Origin: Lachnospiraceae bacterium
GTDB lineage: Bacteria > Bacillota > Clostridia > Lachnospirales > Lachnospiraceae
DNA: 64,000 nucleotides
Direction: 5' to 3'
NCBI GenBank assembly: GCA_017428105.1
Contig: JAFRRM010000015.1
Coordinates: forward strand, 103,698-167,697
The translations under genes were made by a program, and so were the position numbers. Shown piece after piece: positions 49,421 through 58,152 of the stretch. The notes under the pieces are model-generated. The model was not told where the DNA came from. It did no database searches and saw nothing but the letters and a program-made list of their open reading frames with translations. The first letter of the stretch is position 1, and each line of letters begins with the position of its first letter.

Positions 49421-49442
49421 TAATTTCTTGATAAGGAGACTC

Positions 49443-50522
49443 ATGAACATGAACTTAACGATCGAGAAGACCAAGAACCCCATGCCGAAACCGGCTCCCG
49501 GAACCGCACTGGGCTTCGGCCGCGTCTTTACGGACCACATGATGATCATGGAATACGACAAGGGACAGGGCTGGCACGACGCCCGCATCGTTCCTTTCGG
49601 TCCCATCAGCATGAGCCCGGCCAGCACCTGCCTGCATTATGCGCAGGAGACCTTTGAAGGCCTGAAGGCGTACTGCTCCGCGGACGGCCGCATCCTGCTG
49701 TTCCGCCCGGAGGAGAACTTCAAGCGCCTGAACCTGTCCAACGACCGGATCTGCATCCCGAACCTGGACGTGGATTTCTGCGTGGAGAGCCTGAAGGAGC
49801 TCGTGAAGCTGGATAAGGACTGGGTCCCGCGCGAGGACGGTTCTTCTCTGTACATCCGCCCCTTCGTGATCGGCAACGAGTCCCGTCTGGGCGTGAAGGA
49901 CGCGGACAATTATCTCTACATCGTCCTGCTCAGCCCCAGCGGCGCGTACTATCCGGAAGGACTGAAGCCGGTCAAGATCTATGTGGAAGAAGAGTACGTC
50001 CGTGCGGTCCGCGGCGGCATGGGCTTCGCCAAGACCGGCGGCAACTACGCGGCCAGCATGCTGGCGCAGCATACGGCGCATGAGAAGGGCTTCTCCCAGG
50101 TCCTGTGGCTGGACGGCGTGGAAAGAAAGTACATCGGCGAAGTCGGCGCCATGAACATGTTCTTCGTGATCGACGGCGAAGTGATCACGCCCGAACTGGA
50201 CGGCAGCATCCTGGCCGGCATCACCCGCAAGTCCATCATCGAACTGCTGCGGGACAAGGGCTACAAGGTCACCGAGCGCAAGCTGTCCATCCAGGAAGTG
50301 GCGGACGCCGCCGACGCCGGCAAACTGCAGGAAGCCTTCGGCAGCGGCACCGCGGCGGTCATCAGCCCCGTGGGCGAACTGATGTGGGGCGATAAGATCA
50401 TGATCATCAACAACGGCGAGATCGGCCCGATCGCGCAGTACGCGTATGATACGCTGACCGGCATCCAGTGGGGCCGCATCCCCGGACCGGAAGGCTGGGT
50501 CGAAGAGGTCTGCCGGCTGTAA
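49443..50522 (+). CDS. ilvE: Branched-chain amino acid aminotransferase
   Basis: 359 aa fold-type IV PLP enzyme, of the longer eukaryote-like BCAT type. It interconverts Val/Leu/Ile with their 2-oxoacids. Landmarks: LGFGRVFTDHMMIMEYDKGQ, ASTCLHYAQETFEGLKAYCS, YIRPFVIGNESRLGV, the PLP lysine region GMGFAKTGGNYAASMLAQ, EVGAMNMFFVIDGEVITPEL and EAFGSGTAAVISPVGEL. Here it supplies 2-oxoacids to the neighbouring oxidoreductase, although it could also serve biosynthesis. AAGGAG before ATG 49443. Confidence 0.95.
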   Translation: MNMNLTIEKTKNPMPKPAPGTALGFGRVFTDHMMIMEYDKGQGWHDARIVPFGPISMSPASTCLHYAQETFEGLKAYCSADGRILLFRPEENFKRLNLSNDRICIPNLDVDFCVESLKELVKLDKDWVPREDGSSLYIRPFVIGNESRLGVKDADNYLYIVLLSPSGAYYPEGLKPVKIYVEEEYVRAVRGGMGFAKTGGNYAASMLAQHTAHEKGFSQVLWLDGVERKYIGEVGAMNMFFVIDGEVITPELDGSILAGITRKSIIELLRDKGYKVTERKLSIQEVADAADAGKLQEAFGSGTAAVISPVGELMWGDKIMIINNGEIGPIAQYAYDTLTGIQWGRIPGPEGWVEEVCRL

Positions 50523-50539
50523 GGCCGGACGGCACCGGA

Positions 50540-50562
50540 CGGGCCGGCGGGACTCCGGCCCG
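50540..50562 (+). other. Intercistronic hairpin between ilvE and the aminopeptidase gene
   Basis: CGGGCCGG (50540-50547), 7-nt loop, CCGGCCCG (50555-50562). AATAATC follows instead of a T-run, so full termination is unlikely. Confidence 0.4.
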
Positions 50563-50586
50563 AATAATCAAAAAGGAGCAACATCT

Positions 50587-51990
50587 GTGGAACGCAAGAA
50601 CGCATGGCTGTCTTATGACAAAAAACAGAAAAAGGACCTGACGGTCCTGTGCGAGAACTACCGTAAATTCCTGAGCGCCGGCAAGACGGAGCGCGAATGC
50701 GTGGAACTGGCCGTGGCCGACGCGCGGAAGGCCGGATACATCAGCCTGGAAGAGGCGGCTGCCGCCGGGAAGAAACTGCAGCCCGGCGACAAGATCTACG
50801 CCACCATCATGGGCAAGAGCATGGCCCTGTTCACGATCGGCACGGAGCCGCTGGAGAAGGGCATGAACATCCTGGGCGCGCACATCGACTCCCCGCGCCT
50901 GGATTTGAAGCAGAATCCCCTGTATGAGGACACGGACCAGGTGCTGCTGGATACGCATTATTACGGCGGCATCAAGAAATACCAGTGGGTCGCGCTGCCG
51001 CTGGCGCTGCACGGCGTGGTCGCCAAAAAGGACGGCAGCGTGGTGAAAGTCTGCATCGGCGAAGATCCGAAGGATCCCGTGGTGGGCATCACGGATCTGC
51101 TGCCGCATCTGGCTGCGTCGCAGATGACCAAGACCGGCGCCAAGGTCGTGGAAGGCGAGGACCTGAACGTCCTGATCGGCAGTGAAAAGGTCGTGGAAGA
51201 GAAGGCCAAGAAGCCCGGCGACGATCCCAAGGCCAGCGTGATGAAGAACATCAAAGCCATCCTGAAGGATAAGTACGGCATCGAGGAAGAGGACTTCATC
51301 TCCGCGGAGATCGAAGTGGTCCCCGCCGGTCCCGCCCGCGATTTCGGCCTGGACCGCAGCATGATCCTGGGCTACGGCCACGACGACCGCATCTGCGCCT
51401 ACACCTCCCTGGTCGCGATGCTGAACGTGGCGGCCCCGAAGCGCACCTCCTGCTGCCTGCTGGTGGACAAGGAGGAGATCGGCTCCGTCGGCGCCACCGG
51501 CATGCAGAGCCTGTTCTTTGAAAATACCGTGGCGGAGATCCTGGCCCTGTGCGGCGAGATGTCGGGCCTGGCCGTGCGCCGCGCCATCGCCAACTCCCGC
51601 ATGCTCTCCTCCGACGTCAGCGCCGCGTACGATCCCAACTATCCCGGCGTGAACGAGAAGAAGAACACGGCCTACTTCGGCCGCGGCCTTGTGTTCAACA
51701 AATACACCGGCTCCCGCGGCAAGGGCGGTTCCAATGACTGCTCCGCCGAATATATGGCCTATGTGCGCCGCGTCATGGACGACGCCGGCGTATACTGGCA
51801 GACGGCCGAGCTCGGCAAGGTCGACGAAGGCGGCGGCGGCACCATCGCCTATATCGCCGGCAACTACGGCATGAACGTCGTGGACGCGGGCATCGCGGTG
51901 CTCAGCATGCACGCCCCGTGGGAACTGGCCAGCAAGGCGGACATCTTCGAAGCCGTGAAGGGCTACGAGGCATTCCTGAAGGCGGAATGA
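50587..51990 (+). CDS. M18 family aminopeptidase
   Basis: 467 aa, GTG start with AAAGGAG upstream. Two-zinc aminopeptidase of the M18 (aspartyl aminopeptidase/aminopeptidase I) family: NILGAHIDSPRLDLKQNPLY, metal block ILGYGHDDRICAYTSLVAML, CCLLVDKEEIGSVGATGMQS and VLSMHAPWELASKAD carry the zinc ligands and the catalytic glutamate. Cytosolic. Placed downstream of ilvE it could feed free amino acids into the branched-chain pathway. Confidence 0.94.
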   Translation: MERKNAWLSYDKKQKKDLTVLCENYRKFLSAGKTERECVELAVADARKAGYISLEEAAAAGKKLQPGDKIYATIMGKSMALFTIGTEPLEKGMNILGAHIDSPRLDLKQNPLYEDTDQVLLDTHYYGGIKKYQWVALPLALHGVVAKKDGSVVKVCIGEDPKDPVVGITDLLPHLAASQMTKTGAKVVEGEDLNVLIGSEKVVEEKAKKPGDDPKASVMKNIKAILKDKYGIEEEDFISAEIEVVPAGPARDFGLDRSMILGYGHDDRICAYTSLVAMLNVAAPKRTSCCLLVDKEEIGSVGATGMQSLFFENTVAEILALCGEMSGLAVRRAIANSRMLSSDVSAAYDPNYPGVNEKKNTAYFGRGLVFNKYTGSRGKGGSNDCSAEYMAYVRRVMDDAGVYWQTAELGKVDEGGGGTIAYIAGNYGMNVVDAGIAVLSMHAPWELASKADIFEAVKGYEAFLKAE

Positions 51991-52012
51991 GAGGTCTGCG
52001 CATCATGATCCG

Positions 52013-52036
52013 AGGGCGGCTCCGGCCGCCCTTTTT
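52013..52036 (+). terminator. Intrinsic terminator after the aminopeptidase gene
   Basis: GGGCGGC (52014-52020), loop TCCG, GCCGCCC (52025-52031), TTTTT. Confidence 0.85.
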
Positions 52037-52074
52037 GCGTCCCTGTTTCCTCCGTCATTCCCGCCCCGGAAGCG

Positions 52075-52104
52075 TTGGACATTTCTTCCGGAATGTGCTA
52101 TGAT
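52075..52104 (+). promoter_or_regulatory. Promoter for the ABC transporter operon
   Basis: TTGGAC (52075-52080), 18-nt spacer, TATGAT (52099-52104). This makes the in-frame ATG at 52100 impossible as a start and supports 52133. Confidence 0.55.
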
Positions 52105-52132
52105 GCGCCGCAGAAAGGAAAACGGTACTGTC

Positions 52133-53026
52133 ATGGAACCTGTTTTACAGACTTATGAACTGACCAAGCGGTTCGGCGGGAAGACCGCCGTGGATCGCGT
52201 GAACATGCGGATCGACCGCGGCGACATCTACGGCTTCATCGGCCGGAACGGCGCCGGAAAGACCACGCTGATGCGGATGGTGCTGTCCCAGGCGCTCCCT
52301 TCGGAGGGGCATTTCGACCTGTTCGGCCAAAAGCCCGTGCCGGAACTGCACCGGCGGATCGGCTCCATGGTGGAGACGCCCGGCCTGTACAATAACTGCT
52401 CCGCGCGGGAAAACCTGCTGCGCTTCGCCATCCTGGCGGAGGCGGACGCGCGGGAAGCGGATGAGATCCTGGACCTGGTGGGGCTCGCGGGCACCGGCAG
52501 CAAGCATGCCGGTCATTTTTCGCTGGGCATGAAGCAGCGGCTGGGCATCGGCATCGCGCTGCTGGGCCATCCGGAGTTCATCGTGCTGGACGAGCCGGTC
52601 AACGGCCTGGATCCCGCCGGCATCCAGGAAGTGCGCAACCTGATCCTGCGCCTGAACCGGGAGCAGGGCATCACCTTCCTGATCTCCAGCCACCTCCTGG
52701 ACGAACTGGGAAAGATCGCCACGCGCTTCGGGATCATCAGCAGCGGCCGCCTGGTGGAGGAACTGACGGTGGGCCAGCTGCAGGAGCGATGCGGCGGCAA
52801 ACTACGCTTTGTGGTGGACGACCCGGAAAAGGCGCTTGCCGTACTGAGCGGGACCATGGACCCGGCCTGCATCGAACGGCGCGATCATGCGATGCTGGTG
52901 CAGGAAGGCACAGCGCCCGCTGCCGCGATCAACCGGCAGCTGGTGGAAGCCGGCGTGGAGGTGAGCTCCATCGCGCGGGAATCCGGCAGCTGGGAGGACT
53001 ATTTCATCGAAAGGATGGGCCGCTGA
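52133..53026 (+). CDS. ABC transporter ATP-binding protein (BcrA/lantibiotic-immunity type)
   Basis: 297 aa. Walker A GRNGAGKTTLMRMVL (about residues 38-52), Q-loop region MVETPGLYNNCSARENLLRF, signature FSLGMKQRLGIGIALLGHP, Walker B FIVLDEPVNGLDPAGIQEVR and H-loop ISSHLLDELGKIA. The C-terminal 80 residues resemble BcrA-type extension domains. It powers the following ABC-2 permease; the substrate may be a peptide antibiotic or lipid, which is inference. Confidence 0.93.
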   Translation: MEPVLQTYELTKRFGGKTAVDRVNMRIDRGDIYGFIGRNGAGKTTLMRMVLSQALPSEGHFDLFGQKPVPELHRRIGSMVETPGLYNNCSARENLLRFAILAEADAREADEILDLVGLAGTGSKHAGHFSLGMKQRLGIGIALLGHPEFIVLDEPVNGLDPAGIQEVRNLILRLNREQGITFLISSHLLDELGKIATRFGIISSGRLVEELTVGQLQERCGGKLRFVVDDPEKALAVLSGTMDPACIERRDHAMLVQEGTAPAAAINRQLVEAGVEVSSIARESGSWEDYFIERMGR

Positions 53027-53027
53027 G

Positions 53028-53822
53028 ATGGGAAAACTGCTTCGCTTTGAATTCCGGAAACTGTTCCGCCAGCCCAGCCTTTACATCTGCCTGGCCGTGA
53101 CGGCGGTCCTTGTATTTTTGTCCGTGTACGCCATCTACTCCATGGAACAGCTGGTCATGCAGGATTTCTCCTCCGTCGGAAGTCTGTCGCCGTCCGAACT
53201 GGCCATGCTGGCGGGCATTACGAACGCGAGCGGCCGCGGACAGCTGCTCAAGGCCCTGACGTCGGACAACGTGACGATGATCCTGGGGATCTTCACCGCG
53301 TTGTACGTCTGCTCGGATTATACGGGAAAGACCGCAAAAAACATCATCGGCCGCGGCTATACCCGCGCAGGCTGGCTCACGGCCAAGATGACGGGCGCCG
53401 CCTGCGCCTGCCTGCTCTTCAGTGCGGCGGCCATGGGGACCGCGTACGCGGCCGGCACACTGTTCTGGGAAGCGGGCAGCGTCCGGAGCAGCGACATCCT
53501 TCTGCTTCTGGTCCAGCTGCTGGTCATGCTGGGCTATACCGCGACGTTCGTGTTCTGGAGCGTCCTGCTGCGCAGCAGCGGCGGCGCGATCGCCCTGAAC
53601 ATCATCATCCCGCTGATCCTCGGTCTGCTGCTGCTCGTCCTGGACTATCTGATCTTCGACGACAACGGGACGCTGTCCAACTACTGGCTGGCCCACGGCA
53701 TGAGTCTGGCCTCCGATGGGGCGGAGAGCGGGGATCTGTGGCACGCCGGCCTGCTGGGCGCGGCATACTCGGCTGTGTTCGGCGCGCTTAGTTTTCTGGT
53801 GGTCAGCAAACGGGACGTGTAA
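53028..53822 (+). CDS. ABC-2 type permease
   Basis: 264 aa with six predicted helices (first about residues 20-40). Starts MGKLLRFEFRKLFRQPSLYI as is usual for these permeases. DYTGKTAKNIIGRGYTRAGW is the conserved cytoplasmic segment after the second helix, and the C-terminus is LSFLVVSKRDV. Starts two bases after the ATPase stop, so the two form one exporter. Confidence 0.9.
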   Translation: MGKLLRFEFRKLFRQPSLYICLAVTAVLVFLSVYAIYSMEQLVMQDFSSVGSLSPSELAMLAGITNASGRGQLLKALTSDNVTMILGIFTALYVCSDYTGKTAKNIIGRGYTRAGWLTAKMTGAACACLLFSAAAMGTAYAAGTLFWEAGSVRSSDILLLLVQLLVMLGYTATFVFWSVLLRSSGGAIALNIIIPLILGLLLLVLDYLIFDDNGTLSNYWLAHGMSLASDGAESGDLWHAGLLGAAYSAVFGALSFLVVSKRDV

Positions 53823-53850
53823 GGACCGCGGGAACCGATCCATACAAATA

Positions 53851-53881
53851 AGGGCGGACGAAACAGTCCGCCCTTTCCTGT
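53851..53881 (+). terminator. Intrinsic terminator after the ABC permease gene
   Basis: AAGGGCGGAC (53851-53860), loop GAAACA, GTCCGCCCTT (53867-53876), then TTCCTGTTTT. Confidence 0.75.
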
Positions 53882-53946
53882 TTTCGATGAGGGAAAAATG
53901 TCTCAACAGCCTTCTGCCGACCTCTGTCATCTGCCTGCCGGAAAAC

Positions 53947-54005
53947 CTGACAAAGGAACCGTCCCCCTGTCAGGTTTTCTGACAGGGGGACGGTTCCTTT
54001 GTCAG
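53947..54005. repeat. REP-like perfect palindrome
   Basis: Arms of 27 bp (53947-53973 and 53979-54005) are exact inverted copies around GTTTT. Each arm itself starts CTGACA and ends TGTCAG, so each can also fold alone. The core GGAACCGTCCCCCTGTC is of the type spread through Firmicutes genomes and linked to IS200-like RAYT transposases. It ends 5 bp from the MATE gene stop and may double as its terminator. Confidence 0.85.
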
Positions 54006-54010
54006 ATTAT

Positions 54011-55357
54011 TTATTTCCGCCATTTGCCGGACAGGTAGAAGGTGCCGCCGATGAGGAGGGGCATGAAGCCGGCCAGGGAGTCGCCCAGCCAGAAGCCGTA
54101 GCAGTCCAGGCCCATGGCGAAGCCGAGGAGGGCGGCAAGGCCGATACGGGTGATGACGCCGTCGATGATCGCGATGGCGAGGTTCAGGCCCGGACGGCCG
54201 GAGCCGTTGATCAGGGAGAAGGCGGCGCTGCGTGTGGCCGCGCCGAAGAAGTTCAGGATGATGGGAAGCGTCAGCACGCCTGCCAGCGCCAGCACGGACG
54301 TATCGTGCGTGAAGAGTCCGTACACGAGATCCGGCGCCAGCAGCATAAGGGCGGAGGCCATTGCCGCGAAGCCCAGTCCGAAGCCGAGCACCGTGAGCAG
54401 GATATGAGTCACCCGCTTATATTTGGCTGCGCCGAGGTTCTGGCCGGTCATGGAACTGCCGGCGGTGGTGAAGGACTGCGAGATGACGCCGCTCATCGTG
54501 TTGACCTTGTTGAACACGCCGGCCAGTGCGGAGTACGCAACGCCGGACATATTGATCCAGGCCATCAGCACGATCTTGGAAAAACTGATGGCCGCAGCCT
54601 GGACCGCCATGGGGATGCCCAAAGAAACGAGGCGGCGGAAGGCCGCTTTTTCGATGCGGAAACTGGCGGGTCTGAAGTCGAAGCCGAAGCTTTCCCGCCG
54701 CCGGTACAGATAGGCCAGCGCGATGAGGAAGCTCGTGCCCTGCCCGATGACCGTGGCCAGCGCGGCGCCGAATACCGCCAGATGCAGATATTTGACGAAC
54801 AGCACGTCGAGCACCATGTTCAGCACCGCGGCGATCGCGATGAACACGAAAGGCCGCCGCGAATCTCCCATGCCGCGGAGGATCGCGCTGACCACGTTGT
54901 AGCCGTAGATGAAGACCAGGCCGAAGATGCAGGTCACCGTGTAATCCAGGCTGAACGCCAGCGATTCCGGCGGCGTGTTCAGCCAGCGGAGGATATGATG
55001 ACGCAGCGTGAAACAGACCGCGGCCATCACCAGCGCGGCGCTGAGCAGGAACGTGAACAGCGCGCCGATCGTCTTTCTGATCTCGTCGCGCCGGCCGGCC
55101 CCGACCGACCGCGCGATGATCACCTGGCCGGCGGATGAAAAGCCCATCGCGATGAACGTGAGCAGGTGCAGGATGTCGCCGCCGATGGATACCGCGCTCA
55201 TGCCGGCGCCGCCGATGTAGCGGCCTACCACCATCAGGTCCACCAGGTTGTAGACGGCCTGCAGGGCGTTGGAGAGGAATAAGGGGAACGCGAATCCCAC
55301 CAGCCGGGGCACCACCGGCCCCTCGGTCAGATCGCGGATCATGCTTTTCTCGGACAT
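54011..55357 (-). CDS. MATE family efflux transporter (first of a divergent pair)
   Basis: 448 aa with 12 predicted helices. Begins MSEKSMIRDLTEGPVVPRLV, with AVYNLVDLMVVGRYIGGAGM near the start, as in DinF/NorM-type Clostridia MATE proteins; the second repeat has LAGVFNKVNTMSGVISQSFT. Exports cationic compounds by Na+ or H+ antiport. Start at 55357 because AAAGGAAT precedes it; an ATG at 55387 would lie within the -10 box. Confidence 0.93.
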   Translation of the reverse strand: MSEKSMIRDLTEGPVVPRLVGFAFPLFLSNALQAVYNLVDLMVVGRYIGGAGMSAVSIGGDILHLLTFIAMGFSSAGQVIIARSVGAGRRDEIRKTIGALFTFLLSAALVMAAVCFTLRHHILRWLNTPPESLAFSLDYTVTCIFGLVFIYGYNVVSAILRGMGDSRRPFVFIAIAAVLNMVLDVLFVKYLHLAVFGAALATVIGQGTSFLIALAYLYRRRESFGFDFRPASFRIEKAAFRRLVSLGIPMAVQAAAISFSKIVLMAWINMSGVAYSALAGVFNKVNTMSGVISQSFTTAGSSMTGQNLGAAKYKRVTHILLTVLGFGLGFAAMASALMLLAPDLVYGLFTHDTSVLALAGVLTLPIILNFFGAATRSAAFSLINGSGRPGLNLAIAIIDGVITRIGLAALLGFAMGLDCYGFWLGDSLAGFMPLLIGGTFYLSGKWRK

Positions 55358-55385
55358 GTCGGATTCCTTTGCGTGTATTGGCTTC

Positions 55386-55414
55386 ATTGTAGCGGAACGG
55401 CGACGAAAATGCCA
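55386..55414 (-). promoter_or_regulatory. Candidate promoter for the minus-strand MATE gene
   Basis: Minus strand: weak TGGCAT (55409-55414), 17-nt spacer, TACAAT (55386-55391). Confidence 0.45.
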
Positions 55415-55453
55415 GCCCTTGTTGTAATATTCCGGTGATTTCCCGGATATTCC

Positions 55454-55482
55454 TTGATTATTTCCCGCGCTCTTGCTATACT
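55454..55482 (+). promoter_or_regulatory. Promoter for the plus-strand MATE gene
   Basis: TTGATT (55454-55459), 17-nt spacer, TATACT (55477-55482), 21 nt before the ATG at 55504. Confidence 0.65.
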
Positions 55483-55503
55483 GTCGCCTTAGCGGAGGAG
55501 AAA

Positions 55504-56898
55504 ATGACATCCACAAAAAGCAGATATTTCGGCGATAAGCATTTTTACGGGCGGATCTTCACGGTGATGCTTCCCATCGTGGTCCAGAACGCCATCACCA
55601 ATTTTGTCAGCATGCTGGACAATCTGATGGTGGGGCGGCTGGGCACGGCGGAGATGACGGCGGTCTCCGTGGCGAATCTGCTGGTTTTCGTATACAATCT
55701 GAGCGTTTTCGGCGCGGTCTCCGGCGCGGGCATCTTCACGGCCCAGTATTACGGCGGAAAGGACCAGGAAGGGGTGCGTCACACCTTCCGCTTCAAGATC
55801 CTGATCGCGGGCGCGCTGACGGCCTGCGCGATCGTCCTGGTGCTGCTGAAGGGGCGGAGCCTGCTGGTGCTGTACCTGAAGGGCAAGGGCGATGCGGCGG
55901 AAGCGGCCCGGATCCTGGACTTCTCGTATGATTATCTGCGGGTGATCCTGATCGGCCTGGTCCCGCACTGCCTCACGCAGGCATTTTCAAGCACGCTGCG
56001 GGAGACGGACAAGGGCGTGCCGCCCATGGCGGCGGGGATCGCGGCGTGGATGGTGAACCTGTTCCTGAATTACGTCCTGATCTTCGGGCATCTCGGCGCG
56101 CCGCGCCTGGGCGTCATCGGTGCCGCAATCGCTACGGTGGTGTCCCGCTTCGTGGAACTGGCCGTGGTCGCGGTCTGGACGTTGCGGAATAAGGAAAAGA
56201 ACCCGTTCATCGCCGGCGCGTTCCGCAGTTTGCACGTGCCCGGGGAACTGGCCGGCCGGATCCTGAAAAAGGGCCTGCCGCTGATGGTGAACGAGACGAT
56301 GTGGGCCGGCGGCATCGCATTCCTGGAGCAGTGCTATTCGCTGCGCGGGCTCCATGTGGTGGCGGCCTGCAATATCAACAACACGTTTTTCGACGTGTTC
56401 GCCGTGGGGTTCATTTCCTCGGGCGTCGCGATCGGGATCATCGTGGGGCAGGAGCTCGGCGCCGGAAAGATCCGGGAGGCGCGGGAAAGCACGCCGAAAC
56501 TGATCGTTTTTTCCCTGCTTCTGGGCGTGGCGCTCGGCGCCGTTTATTTCGCCGCGGCGCATTTTCTGCCGTATCTGTATAACACGACCGGCGACGTGCA
56601 CCGGCTCGCGACCCGCCTGATGATCGCGTCCGCCGTTTTCTTCCCGGTGGAAGGGATCCTGAACTGCTGCTATTTCATCGTGCGCGCCGGCGGCAAGACG
56701 ATGATCACGATGCTGACGGACAGCGGCCTTTTATGGGGCGTGCAGGTCAGCACGGCGTTCCTTATCAGCCGCTTCACGGACATGCCCATCGTGCCGTTCT
56801 ATACGCTCATCCAGTCCCTGATCATCGTCAAGGGGATCGTGGGGCTTCTGTTCGTGCGGCAGGGCAGATGGGCCGTCTCGCTGGTGAAAGAAGAATAG
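55504..56898 (+). CDS. MATE family efflux transporter (second of a divergent pair)
   Basis: 464 aa with 12 predicted helices. FTVMLPIVVQNAITNFVSML and DNLMVGRLGTAEMTAVSVAN are the family N-terminal blocks; the mid-protein has KKGLPLMVNETMWAGGIAFL. It is only distantly similar to the divergent neighbour, so the pair is not a recent duplication. GGAGGAG precedes the ATG at 55504; the frame remains open upstream across the promoter. Confidence 0.93.
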   Translation: MTSTKSRYFGDKHFYGRIFTVMLPIVVQNAITNFVSMLDNLMVGRLGTAEMTAVSVANLLVFVYNLSVFGAVSGAGIFTAQYYGGKDQEGVRHTFRFKILIAGALTACAIVLVLLKGRSLLVLYLKGKGDAAEAARILDFSYDYLRVILIGLVPHCLTQAFSSTLRETDKGVPPMAAGIAAWMVNLFLNYVLIFGHLGAPRLGVIGAAIATVVSRFVELAVVAVWTLRNKEKNPFIAGAFRSLHVPGELAGRILKKGLPLMVNETMWAGGIAFLEQCYSLRGLHVVAACNINNTFFDVFAVGFISSGVAIGIIVGQELGAGKIREARESTPKLIVFSLLLGVALGAVYFAAAHFLPYLYNTTGDVHRLATRLMIASAVFFPVEGILNCCYFIVRAGGKTMITMLTDSGLLWGVQVSTAFLISRFTDMPIVPFYTLIQSLIIVKGIVGLLFVRQGRWAVSLVKEE

Positions 56899-56908
56899 CG
56901 GGAAAGGA

Positions 56909-56937
56909 TTGCTTTATCACGGAAAAAATGCTATAAT
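56909..56937 (+). promoter_or_regulatory. Promoter for the polysaccharide deacetylase pair
   Basis: TTGCTT (56909-56914), 17-nt spacer, TATAAT (56932-56937), 46 nt before the ATG. Confidence 0.7.
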
Positions 56938-56983
56938 CGATTTGCGGTTTATGGAACTGTTCTTTTGATGTGAGGAGATACCT

Positions 56984-58141
56984 ATGAGTGAGAATAAAAA
57001 CACGGCTTTTCAGACTTCCAGCCGGAGCCGCCGGAGAGTCAAGCGCCAGAAACCCTGGCTCGCTGTCCCGCTGGCGATCCTGCTTCTGCTGATCGTCGCG
57101 GCGCTGTTCTTCGCCGTGCGCCACGCCATCAAAAAATGGGGCGGCAGCAAGCCCGCGGAGCCCGTCACGACCACGGAAGCCCCGGCCACGACCCCGGCGG
57201 AGACCGAAGCGGATACTACGGAAGCGCCGCCCGCCACGACCCCGGCCCCGGACACGACGGAAGCCGTGCCGCAGACCACGGAGGCGCCCGCCACGACGCC
57301 GGCGGAGACCGAACCTGCGCAGACCACGAGTTCCGGCGGCGCGGAAGCCTTCCATATGTACACCGCCGCGGAACTCCTCCCGGTCCCGGAAGGCATCAGC
57401 TATGATTTCTTCAGCGACAAAAACGCCGACGACCCCAACGGCAGCTGGTGGTTCGGCGGCATGCTCCGCAACCTGGAGACCGGCGAAGTGGAGCAGCAGT
57501 ACGAACGCCACGCGGAAACGCTGGAACTGCTGGACAAATACGGCGCCATCTACCGCAAGAACGCGGATCAGAAAGTGACCTATCTGACCTTTGACTGCGG
57601 CTATGAATACGGCCACACGGCGTCCATCCTGGACACGCTGAAGGAAAAGAACGTGAAAGCGGTCTTTTTCGTGGCCGGTGACTTCGTCAACGATCCCGCG
57701 AACAAGGACCTGCTGCTTCGGATGTACAACGAAGGGCACGTGATCGGCTCTCACACGGACCATCATAAAGTCATGCCGACCCTGTCGGACGACGAATTCA
57801 TCCTGGAACTGAATGAGCTGCAGCGGAAAGTCAACGACATGCTGGGCGTGGAGTATCAGATCCATTTCTACCGCCCGCCGCAGGGCTCCTGCAGCGAGCG
57901 CGACCTGTACCTGGCGCGGAAGATGGACATCACCACCGTTTTCTGGAGCTATGCCTACGGGGATTATGATACGCAGAACCAGATGGAAGTCCCGCTGGCG
58001 CTGGAAAAGGCGGAGAAGGGCCTGCATGACGGATGCGTGTACCTGCTCCATGCGGTGTCCTCCACCAACGCGGCCATGCTGGGTGACCTGATCGACTTCA
58101 TCCAGGGCCAGGGGTACGAGATCCGGCGGATCGATCAGTAA
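56984..58141 (+). CDS. Membrane-anchored polysaccharide deacetylase (PdaA-like)
   Basis: 385 aa. Basic N-terminus, one helix (about residues 25-46, WLAVPLAILLLLIVAALFFA), a Thr/Pro/Glu-rich stalk (about 55-120, repeats of TTEAPATTPAETE) and a NodB-fold domain. Motif 1 is YLTFDCGYEYGHTASILDTL (the PdaA form TFDxGYE), motif 2 is IGSHTDHHKVM and motif 3 is YRPPQGSCSERDL. It probably deacetylates peptidoglycan outside the cell, perhaps in spore cortex as PdaA does; the latter is inference. GAGGAG before the ATG. Confidence 0.92.
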   Translation: MSENKNTAFQTSSRSRRRVKRQKPWLAVPLAILLLLIVAALFFAVRHAIKKWGGSKPAEPVTTTEAPATTPAETEADTTEAPPATTPAPDTTEAVPQTTEAPATTPAETEPAQTTSSGGAEAFHMYTAAELLPVPEGISYDFFSDKNADDPNGSWWFGGMLRNLETGEVEQQYERHAETLELLDKYGAIYRKNADQKVTYLTFDCGYEYGHTASILDTLKEKNVKAVFFVAGDFVNDPANKDLLLRMYNEGHVIGSHTDHHKVMPTLSDDEFILELNELQRKVNDMLGVEYQIHFYRPPQGSCSERDLYLARKMDITTVFWSYAYGDYDTQNQMEVPLALEKAEKGLHDGCVYLLHAVSSTNAAMLGDLIDFIQGQGYEIRRIDQ

Positions 58142-58152
58142 ACGATACATCT

